8,978 bases of DNA from Candidatus Berkelbacteria bacterium (GTDB taxonomy: Bacteria > Patescibacteriota > UBA1384 > UBA12157 > JAENIV01): contig JAENIV010000047.1 of assembly GCA_016844295.1 (NCBI GenBank), forward strand, positions 1 through 8,978, written 5' to 3'. This document shows, one piece after another, positions 1 through 4,227 of the stretch. Position numbers and translations under genes: made by a program. The first letter of the stretch is position 1, and each line of letters opens with the position of its first letter. The notes beneath the pieces are model-generated. The model saw only the letters and a program-made list of their open reading frames with translations. It was not told the origin of the DNA and ran no database searches.

Positions 1-96
1 AGTCCCGCGACGAAAGAATTGGAAGAAGAGTCCCTTTCAACCGAGGAAAGATTAAAGGCTTTGGATAAAAAATTAGACGAATTATTGAAAGAGTAA
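1..96 (+). CDS. rpsF: C-terminal end of probable 30S ribosomal protein S6 (partial)
   Basis: An open frame enters from the left edge and ends at TAA (94-96), giving 31 residues rich in Glu, Lys and Leu and ending LDKKLDELLKE. The sequence is too short and low in complexity to identify by itself. The S6 call rests on context: it lies directly upstream of ssb and rpsR on the same strand, and rpsF-ssb-rpsR is a widely conserved bacterial order. S6 binds S18 in the platform of the 30S subunit, so co-transcription with rpsR makes sense. A charged helical tail after the S6 core is plausible but not diagnostic. The start lies outside the window. Confidence 0.6.
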   Translation, partial: SPATKELEEESLSTEERLKALDKKLDELLKE

Positions 97-99
97 TAT

Positions 100-131
100 C
101 CACGAATCTTTAATCACTAATAAACACGAAT
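100..131 (-). repeat. Interspersed 32-bp heptad repeat, copy A
   Basis: Read on the minus strand, this 32-bp stretch has three ATT(C/A)GTG heptads starting at offsets 0, 10 and 24 and ends in GTGG. The same spacing and length occur at 4195-4226, and a 31-bp version occurs at 141-171. Copy A is inverted relative to copy B next to it, so the pair could fold as an imperfect hairpin between rpsF and ssb. The function is unknown. Confidence 0.6.
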
Positions 132-140
132 AAAAAATAA

Positions 141-171
141 ATTAGTGACAATTAGTGTGTAAAATTAGTGG
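141..171 (+). repeat. Interspersed heptad repeat, copy B
   Basis: Three ATTAGTG heptads start at offsets 0, 10 and 23, and the copy ends in GTGG. Its last bases run into the GAAAGGA Shine-Dalgarno of ssb (171-177), so the repeat forms the 5' side of the ssb ribosome-binding region. It is one base shorter than copies A and C. Confidence 0.55.
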
Positions 172-182
172 AAAGGATTACC

Positions 183-746
183 ATGTTTAGTTTAAATCGT
201 GCCCAAATTGTCGGCAATGTTACCAGGGATCCAGAAATGCGCTACACACCTAACGGTCAAGCAGTATGTTCCTTCGGCGTTGCCACCAACCGCCGTTGGC
301 GCGATAAAGATGGCAACAATCAGGAACAAACCGAATTCCACAATATTGTTGCCTGGGGTAAATTGGCGGAATTAATGACCCAATTGGTTCATAAAGGTTC
401 CAAAATATACGCCGAGGGTCGTCTTCAAACCCACTCATGGGAAGGTCAAGATGGCGGCAAACGTAATCGCACGGAAATTGTTATGGACGATTTTATTCTT
501 TTAACTCCCAAGGGGGCTGCCGCGCCTGCCGCTGATGTTGATTTAGACACCGACACGGAAGAATTCCCCCCCAAAGAAGTCGGCCCAAAACCGATCAGCC
601 CCGGGCTGAAAAAAACCGAGACTAAACCCAACACACCCGCTAAAATCGAGGGACCACTCGACGACGCTCTGGGTAAAGAAAAATCAGATAAAGATACTAA
701 AATCGAAGACGCAGATGAAATAAATTTAGACGATATCCCCTTTTAG
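183..746 (+). CDS. ssb: Single-stranded DNA-binding protein
   Basis: This SSB of 187 residues coats single-stranded DNA during replication, recombination and repair. Residues 1-110 form the OB fold, opening MFSLNRAQIVGNVTRDPE with the family's hGNhTxDPE signature, followed by the FHNIVAWGK strand and the YAEGRL segment. A Pro/Lys/Asp-rich linker (about 111-175) leads to the acidic tip INLDDIPF, the conserved SSB-Ct peptide that docks partner proteins. I chose the ATG at 183 over an in-frame GTG at 168. The OB fold begins right at this Met, and GAAAGGA (171-177) sits 5 nt upstream; the GTG would only add MERIT. It lies between probable rpsF and rpsR, as in many bacteria. Confidence 0.97.
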   Translation: MFSLNRAQIVGNVTRDPEMRYTPNGQAVCSFGVATNRRWRDKDGNNQEQTEFHNIVAWGKLAELMTQLVHKGSKIYAEGRLQTHSWEGQDGGKRNRTEIVMDDFILLTPKGAAAPAADVDLDTDTEEFPPKEVGPKPISPGLKKTETKPNTPAKIEGPLDDALGKEKSDKDTKIEDADEINLDDIPF

Positions 747-800
747 AAAAGCGTATAGAAACTACACCCTAGATGCTTTACCCTAAACCCTGGAGTTTAT

Positions 801-1034
801 ATGCCAAGACCAAAACCACAATATTCTTTTCGAAAAAAACAATGCCAATTCTGTCGAAGAAAAGTCGACCGGATAGATTTTCGCGATGTTGGCCTTTTAA
901 TGAAATTTTTATCATCGTGGTCAAAAATTAAGGCTGGCCGCGATACAGGTACCTGCTCTCGACATCAAAGAGAACTAAGTGATGCTATTAAACGGGCGAG
1001 ATTCATGGCTTTAATGCCCTATGTCCGCCCGTAG
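801..1034 (+). CDS. rpsR: 30S ribosomal protein S18
   Basis: This 77-residue S18 binds S6 and 16S rRNA on the 30S platform. It carries the family core around residues 22-70, including DVGLLMKFLSSWSKI, the TGTCSRHQREL segment and IKRARFMALMPYV. Cys15, Cys18, Cys52 and His55 form a C-x2-C...C-x2-H set, as in the zinc-binding form of S18; zinc binding itself is inferred. The start is supported by TGGAG (791-795), 5 nt before the ATG. It follows ssb by 54 nt and ends the cluster. The stop codon lies inside a perfect hairpin (1024-1039), so the 3' end of the mRNA is probably structured. Confidence 0.97.
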   Translation: MPRPKPQYSFRKKQCQFCRRKVDRIDFRDVGLLMKFLSSWSKIKAGRDTGTCSRHQRELSDAIKRARFMALMPYVRP

Positions 1035-1039
1035 GCGGA
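1024..1039 (+). terminator. Hairpin spanning the rpsR stop codon
   Basis: TCCGCC and GGCGGA pair perfectly around the loop CGTA, and the TAG stop of rpsR (1032-1034) is inside the structure. The downstream bases are A-rich rather than a T run, so this is a weak terminator candidate. It may instead protect the mRNA 3' end or be a short palindromic repeat. Confidence 0.4.
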
Positions 1040-1042
1040 AAA

Positions 1043-1062
1043 TTCGAATTTCGAAATTCGAA
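1043..1062. repeat. Perfect 20-bp TTCGAA palindrome
   Basis: The 20 bp are identical to their reverse complement and are built from TTCGAA-TT-TCGAAA-type units. A second 10-bp palindrome, AAACATGTTT (1061-1070), overlaps its end. The rest of the rpsR-efp spacer (1071-1139) is made of GAATTT-like words, as is the 1704-1745 spacer after efp. Confidence 0.7.
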
Positions 1063-1139
1063 ACATGTTTGGAATTTATTATTTAGAATTTAGATATTGT
1101 TTCGTGCTTCGAATTTATGATTTCGTATTTTATTAAATT

Positions 1140-1703
1140 ATGCTTTCAATAAATGATCTAAAAGTCGGCACAAAAGTTAATTTTAACGGACAGCCTTATG
1201 TTGTTATTTTTAGCGAGCATTCAAAACTGGGTCGGGGCGGTGGAATTCAAAGAACTAAAATGCGGAATTTAATTTCCGCTGCGATAATCGAAAAAACTTT
1301 TTCCGGGGCTGAGAAATTAGAAGAAGCGGAACTGGAAACTAAAAAAGCCCAATACTTGTATAAAGATGACAACGGTTATAATTTTATGGACTCCGCGACC
1401 TTTGAGCAGTTTTCTTTGGCAAAAAATCAACTTGGCAAAACTGCGGGGTTCTTAAAAGAGGGCGGCGAGGTTGACATATTGTACTTTGAAGAAGAACCCA
1501 TAAATATTAATTTGCCTATAAAAATGACTTTTGAAATAACTTACACCGAACCTGGTTTTAAGGGCAACACTGCTTCGACCGTGAATAAACCGGCGACGAT
1601 TGAAACTGGTTCTCAGGTTATGGTGCCTTTATTTATTAAAAATGGCGATAAAATAGTTCTCGATACAAGAACCGGCGAATATGTAGAACGGGCAAATAAC
1701 TAA
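1140..1703 (+). CDS. efp: Translation elongation factor P
   Basis: EF-P binds between the P and E sites of the ribosome and relieves stalling at polyproline. The 187 residues match the family length. The N-terminal KOW-like domain (1-65) opens with LKVGTKVNFNGQPYVVIFSEH, the middle OB domain covers about 68-127, and the C-terminal OB domain (about 130-185) has the signature KPATIETGSQVMVPLFIKNGDKIVLDTRTGEYVER. The loop tip reads KLGRGGG, placing Arg at residue 32, where many bacteria have a modified Lys. Arg here recalls EarP-type EF-P, which is rhamnosylated, but no earP is in the window. No Shine-Dalgarno is visible before the ATG; the leader is almost pure A/T. Confidence 0.96.
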   Translation: MLSINDLKVGTKVNFNGQPYVVIFSEHSKLGRGGGIQRTKMRNLISAAIIEKTFSGAEKLEEAELETKKAQYLYKDDNGYNFMDSATFEQFSLAKNQLGKTAGFLKEGGEVDILYFEEEPININLPIKMTFEITYTEPGFKGNTASTVNKPATIETGSQVMVPLFIKNGDKIVLDTRTGEYVERANN

Positions 1704-1751
1704 TATTGAAATTTTGAATTTTGATTATGATTTCATTACAATGAGATCGCT

Positions 1752-2252
1752 ATGCTTATTGAAGCCAAACAACTTATAGGTCTGCCTGTCGCCGCCGAAG
1801 ATACTCAATCGAAAATTGGAAAGGTTTTCCAAGTTCTCATTGACCCGGAAAACGGACGAGTTTTAGGCTTTGAAGTTGTTTCAGGAGGTATTTTTGCCCC
1901 TAAAAGAGTTCTATCCATTACGGACGTCCGTGAGTGGGACCCTAACGGGATTGTTACCGCTACGATTGAAAATCTTGTGGATCCTCAAGAAATCATCCGA
2001 ATTAATGAAATTATCAAAAAGAATATTTATTTTTTAGGGATGAAGGCAAAAACTGAAAACGGAAAAGGCCTAGGGGTTGTGGATGATCTTTTGATCGATA
2101 CCGAAACTGAAAGTGTGGTTAAATATTATCTGAAAGATCTTATAAATTCGCGCGTTTTAACCGCGGATAAAGTTACAAAAATTGACAAACATATTATTTT
2201 TTCCGATGATATAGCCGAAATACCGCCGGGCGCCGCCGGTGTCACGGCTTAA
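1752..2252 (+). CDS. PRC-barrel domain protein (two domains)
   Basis: This 166-residue, apparently soluble protein has two PRC-barrel-like repeats. The first (about 2-75) reads LIEAKQLIGLPVAAEDTQSK IGKV with a DPENGRVLGFEV strand pair. The second (about 90-152) has FLGMKAKTENGKGLGVVDDLLIDTETE. The family includes RimM, the photosynthetic reaction-centre H subunit and many uncharacterised small proteins; the name describes a fold, and the role here is unknown. No signal peptide or TM helix is seen. The Shine-Dalgarno is weak (only GAGA nearby). It lies 48 nt after efp and one nucleotide before the alkyltransferase gene, which suggests a shared transcript. Confidence 0.8.
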   Translation: MLIEAKQLIGLPVAAEDTQSKIGKVFQVLIDPENGRVLGFEVVSGGIFAPKRVLSITDVREWDPNGIVTATIENLVDPQEIIRINEIIKKNIYFLGMKAKTENGKGLGVVDDLLIDTETESVVKYYLKDLINSRVLTADKVTKIDKHIIFSDDIAEIPPGAAGVTA

Positions 2253-2253
2253 T

Positions 2254-2577
2254 ATGAAAAAAGATTTTACCAAACGTGTTCTTGATATTGTTGCCCGCAT
2301 CCCCCGCGGGAAACTTATGACGTACTCTCAAATTGCCCGCGAGGCGGGTTCTCCAAGGGCTTACAGGGCCGTGGGGCATATCTTAAATATAAACTACAGA
2401 GAACGTGAGTGGCAATTGCCCTTGGAGGATTTTGAACCGGTTCCCTGCCACAGAGTGATTCGTTCTGATGGTTTTGTAGGCGGTTATGCTCGAGGCCAAA
2501 AAGCCAAGGAACGGATTTTAAAACTCGAGGGTCATATTATCGACAAAAATCAAATAAAGTTACCTGATCTAAAATGA
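2254..2577 (+). CDS. Methylated-DNA-protein cysteine methyltransferase, single-domain
   Basis: This 107-residue protein matches the C-terminal DNA-binding and catalytic domain of O6-alkylguanine-DNA alkyltransferase, which removes alkyl groups from guanine by transferring them irreversibly to a Cys. The helix-turn-helix MTYSQIAREAGSPRAYRAVGHIL carries the Arg finger in RAVG (Arg38). The active-site PCHRV motif places the acceptor Cys at residue 65, so this is not a Trp-containing alkyltransferase-like protein. Between RAVG and PCHRV there is an unusual segment (NYREREWQLPLEDFEP), longer than in typical members. The N-terminal domain of Ogt/MGMT is absent. The ATG follows the PRC stop by one base, implying translational coupling; an in-frame GTG at 2239 would overlap the PRC gene. 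Confidence 0.88.
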   Translation: MKKDFTKRVLDIVARIPRGKLMTYSQIAREAGSPRAYRAVGHILNINYREREWQLPLEDFEPVPCHRVIRSDGFVGGYARGQKAKERILKLEGHIIDKNQIKLPDLK

Positions 2578-2766
2578 CTATTCGCGGGCCAAAGCCCGTA
2601 GTAAGTACAAGGTAAAGTTTTCTACGCTTCACCTCTGTCCACTGCCGAAGGTAAGGCACGCTGAATGACAGGGCATTGCGTTTGAAAATAAACTTCTTTG
2701 CAAAAATAATACGGCTATTTGAACAATTTTTGTCAGTGCCCCGCAGCAAGGACCGCAGTGTGTTTC

Positions 2767-2795
2767 TTGACATAAAACATTATAAATATTACGAT
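2767..2795 (+). promoter_or_regulatory. Putative promoter of the wHTH gene
   Basis: A consensus TTGACA (2767-2772) is followed after 17 nt by TACGAT (2790-2795), which matches TATAAT at four positions. The predicted start near 2802 would place the 21-bp repeat (2812-2832) in the transcribed leader. Confidence 0.45.
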
Positions 2796-2811
2796 TGTCT
2801 TAGCGCACTAC

Positions 2812-2832
2812 GATTAATTTTTAAGTTATGTT
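2812..2832 (+). repeat. 21-bp direct repeat, copy 1 (wHTH leader)
   Basis: This is identical over 21 bp to 3140-3160. It begins GATTAATTTTTAAG and ends TTATGTT. Flanking matches (TTAGC 12 bp upstream in both; a GG-rich word then GTTTTTA downstream) extend the similarity to about 45 bp. It lies between the probable promoter and the GGAGG of the wHTH gene, a sensible place for an operator or leader element. Confidence 0.7.
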
Positions 2833-2849
2833 CAAACGGAGGTTTTTAA

Positions 2850-3098
2850 ATGATCAAAATCAAAGATACTGGCCAATTTGAGTTTCTCTTTGGCGAAAAG
2901 AAAGCGCGATTTTTACGCTACTGCGATGACAAAAAAGAATTCTATCAAGCTCAAGCCGCTTCTGATCTGGGGTGGTCTATCGGGGCCGTCCAATACTACT
3001 GCCGCGGCTTTGTTAAACACCATTTTTTAAAAGAAAAGCCAACTTCCTATAAAACTTTTTATGAATTTAATATCGACTCGTTCTCGCACCTTTTCTAA
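2850..3098 (+). CDS. Small winged helix-turn-helix protein, probable transcriptional regulator
   Basis: This 82-residue basic and aromatic protein contains little but a winged-helix domain. The opening FEFLFGEKKARFLRYC resembles the first helix of ArsR/MarR-like domains. Residues 30-40 and 43-56 (SIGAVQYYCRGFVKHH) fit the HTH and recognition helix, and LKEKPTSYKTFYEFN (60-74) fits the wing. No effector or dimerisation domain is seen, and the exact family is not recognised. The start is well supported: GGAGG (2838-2842) lies 7 nt upstream. An identical 21-bp sequence lies in its leader and just beyond its end, which suggests self-regulation; that link is inferred. An alternative is a DNA-binding protein of a defence or mobile element, for which nothing else is visible. 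Confidence 0.75.
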   Translation: MIKIKDTGQFEFLFGEKKARFLRYCDDKKEFYQAQAASDLGWSIGAVQYYCRGFVKHHFLKEKPTSYKTFYEFNIDSFSHLF

Positions 3099-3130
3099 AT
3101 TTCCTTAGACATTTTTTCGCACCGCCATTA

Positions 3131-3163
3131 GCAAACATAGATTAATTTTTAAGTTATGTTTGC
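3131..3163 (+). repeat. Hairpin enclosing copy 2 of the 21-bp repeat
   Basis: GCAAACATA (3131-3139) and TATGTTTGC (3155-3163) are perfect 9-bp arms. The loop can pair further as TTAA/TTAA (3142-3145 with 3149-3152). The 21-bp repeat itself occupies 3140-3160. The left copy (2812-2832) lacks the upstream arm, so only this copy forms a strong stem. Confidence 0.65.
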
Positions 3164-3244
3164 GAGGGGTTTTTAGCAAAATAATTTCCCCCGAAGTGTT
3201 ACCTTTTTGATTGGTTAGATTAGAAGGTGTTGTTTATATCTTTA

Positions 3245-3269
3245 AATTTGCATTTAATTTGCATTTAAT
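3245..3269 (+). repeat. Tandem 11-bp repeat
   Basis: The unit AATTTGCATTT occurs twice head to tail, followed by a partial third copy. Its 11-bp period puts the units on the same face of the helix, compatible with cooperative protein binding upstream of the 3399 gene, though two copies are weak evidence. Confidence 0.5.
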
Positions 3270-3313
3270 ATTTTTATATGAGATGATTAAATTTAGAGAG
3301 GGTTTTCTCCTTC

Positions 3314-3333
3314 AAGGCGTAAAGCCTTTTTTT
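3314..3333 (+). terminator. Short intrinsic terminator
   Basis: AAGGC pairs with GCCTT around GTAAA and runs into T residues up to 3333. It sits immediately before the TTGACA at 3335, insulating the next gene from transcription coming from the wHTH region. Confidence 0.55.
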
Positions 3334-3334
3334 G

Positions 3335-3362
3335 TTGACAAATATTTTTAATAATATAAAAT
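3335..3362 (+). promoter_or_regulatory. Promoter of the deoxyribosyltransferase-like gene
   Basis: A perfect TTGACA (3335-3340) is spaced 16 nt from TAAAAT (3357-3362), a five-of-six match to TATAAT. The leader would be about 30 nt and contains the strong GGAGG at 3386-3390. Confidence 0.65.
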
Positions 3363-3398
3363 AAAATCTGACAAGAGCGTCACACGGAGGTGTCATAG

Positions 3399-3986
3399 AT
3401 GACTGCCGAAGCGTCTGCTAAGGTCTTTGTCTGTCAGGCCCTGAATCAATATCATAGTAGCAGACTTGGCGAAACGCATAATTTGATTGTTGAACTTCTC
3501 GAAAACGCCGGACTCGAAGTCATTGATTTATGGAATCTCGTCACTCACAAAGACGGTGAATACCTTAGCTGGCTTTGGGAAAATAAAGAAAGGCTCGAAG
3601 CAGTTCAGGACTGGCAAAACGCTAGCGGCTTTGAAGAAGATTGGACGAAAGGTATCAGCGAACTTCTTGACCGCGGCCGAAAACCAGCTGACGTGTTTCT
3701 GGTAGTCTATGACGGACAAATAGATGTTCTTACTGCAATTATGACCCCCTCTCTCTGGTTTAGGGCCGACGGTCAAAAACCGGTTTTTATCTTGAGAACC
3801 GACAGTGCTTGTGTGAGTTGCCAAAACACACAATGCGATTACGGTGTTGAACTAAACCGCCTTTGTGAAGGTCCTAACGATGGGCTCATAAAATCAATCG
3901 AGCGATTCGAACAGTCGCTAGGAGCAATCAGAAACCTTGGTTTGGCCCGCCGCCAAATCCAAGAAGTTCTCGCTTCCCAAGCCTAA
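3399..3986 (+). CDS. Nucleoside 2-deoxyribosyltransferase-like protein, probably degenerate active site
   Basis: This 195-residue cytoplasmic protein has no TM segment. Its layout resembles the nucleoside 2-deoxyribosyltransferase fold: KVFVCQALN (8-16) as first strand, a helix and GLEVIDLWNLV (38-48), then PADVFLVVYDGQIDVLTAI (96-114) and GQKPVFILRTD (125-135), and a closing NRLCEGPNDGLIKSIERFEQSL. In active members the DG...D segment continues into GTA-E-G with a catalytic Glu; here that stretch reads LTAIMTPSL, with no Glu. Cys138, Cys141, Cys146 and Cys156 form an unusual cluster that could bind a metal. The gene stands alone, with its own promoter, Shine-Dalgarno (GGAGG at 3386-3390) and terminator. 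Family assignment is by pattern only; an uncharacterised family of similar fold is the main alternative. Confidence 0.5.
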   Translation: MTAEASAKVFVCQALNQYHSSRLGETHNLIVELLENAGLEVIDLWNLVTHKDGEYLSWLWENKERLEAVQDWQNASGFEEDWTKGISELLDRGRKPADVFLVVYDGQIDVLTAIMTPSLWFRADGQKPVFILRTDSACVSCQNTQCDYGVELNRLCEGPNDGLIKSIERFEQSLGAIRNLGLARRQIQEVLASQA

Positions 3987-4002
3987 TACGAGTACTTATC
4001 TT

Positions 4003-4030
4003 CGACCCGTTGCTGAACGGGTCGTTTCTT
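4003..4030 (+). terminator. Intrinsic terminator of the deoxyribosyltransferase-like gene
   Basis: CGACCCGTT and AACGGGTCG form a perfect 9-bp stem with loop GCTG, followed directly by TTTCTT. It begins 16 nt after the stop. Confidence 0.85.
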
Positions 4031-4041
4031 ATTACAAGAAA

Positions 4042-4097
4042 ACCGCCCTTCCCTCACCTTCACCTCGGAGATGTTGGTGGGTTAAGCGGTCTTCTTT
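4042..4097. terminator. Possible bidirectional terminator between convergent genes
   Basis: ACCGC (4042-4046) pairs with GCGGT (4086-4090), and inner CACC/GGTG words (4055-4058 and 4076-4079) can extend the stem. The plus side continues CTTCTTTT and the minus side TTTTCTT. The long imperfect loop makes this tentative. Confidence 0.4.
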
Positions 4098-4102
4098 TAT
4101 AG

Positions 4103-4190
4103 TGTCATCCTGAATACAAATGAAGGATCTCTGACGAATGTCAGATGTCGCATAAGCGACAGATTCTTCGGCTCACGCCTCAGAATGACA
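4103..4190. repeat. 88-bp branched palindromic repeat element
   Basis: The outer arms (4103-4113 and 4180-4190) pair at 10 of 11 positions. A second pair (4122-4130 and 4161-4169) pairs at 8 of 9. Inside are two small hairpins: CTGAC-GAAT-GTCAG (4131-4144) and TGTCGC-ATAA-GCGACA (4146-4161). The whole can fold as a cloverleaf-like structure on either strand. Words such as GAAGGATCT and CAGAATGACA recall intergenic repeats I associate with many bacterial genomes. It may also act as the groL 3' structure. Confidence 0.7.
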
Positions 4191-4194
4191 TCTT

Positions 4195-4226
4195 ATTCGT
4201 GCTAATTCGTGTTAAAAGATTCGTGG
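4195..4226 (+). repeat. Interspersed 32-bp heptad repeat, copy C
   Basis: ATTCGTG heptads start at offsets 0, 10 and 24, ending in GTGG, the same length and spacing as copy A at 100-131. It abuts the groL stop codon (complement of 4228-4230) with one base between. Confidence 0.65.
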
Positions 4227-4227
4227 T

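Larger units (their letters stand above)
2578..2849. other. Non-coding spacer with GC hairpin and degenerate palindrome
   Basis: No convincing gene is present. A hairpin CGGGC-CAAA-GCCCG (2585-2598) follows the alkyltransferase stop without a T run. A weak nested palindrome lies at 2635-2671 (CTGTC/GACAG outside, TGCC/GGCA inside). Its GAATGACA word also occurs in the larger element at 4103-4190, so it may be a decayed relative. The right end holds the promoter and leader of the wHTH gene. Confidence 0.5.
3099..3398. other. 300-nt non-coding region with repeats and promoter
   Basis: I see no gene here. In order it holds a second copy of the 21-bp repeat inside a hairpin (3131-3163), a G4/C4 hairpin candidate (3163-3193), an inverted ACCTT/AAGGT pair (3201-3228), a tandem 11-bp repeat (3245-3269), a short terminator (3314-3333) and the promoter of the following gene. 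Confidence 0.6.

Noticed and set aside
168..182. GTG at 168 as the ssb start
   Set aside because: The ATG at 183 has the better-placed Shine-Dalgarno and begins exactly at the OB fold.
766..791. Telomere-like ACCCTA words before rpsR
   Set aside because: Only three loosely spaced copies in a 54-nt spacer; no array, likely chance or a decayed spacer repeat.
2537..2773. Minus-strand 78-residue open frame across the spacer
   Set aside because: No recognisable motif; it overlaps the alkyltransferase 3' end and repeat-like spacer.
3131..3269. CRISPR-like array from repeated blocks after the wHTH gene
   Set aside because: There are no regularly spaced repeats with unique spacers, and no cas genes.
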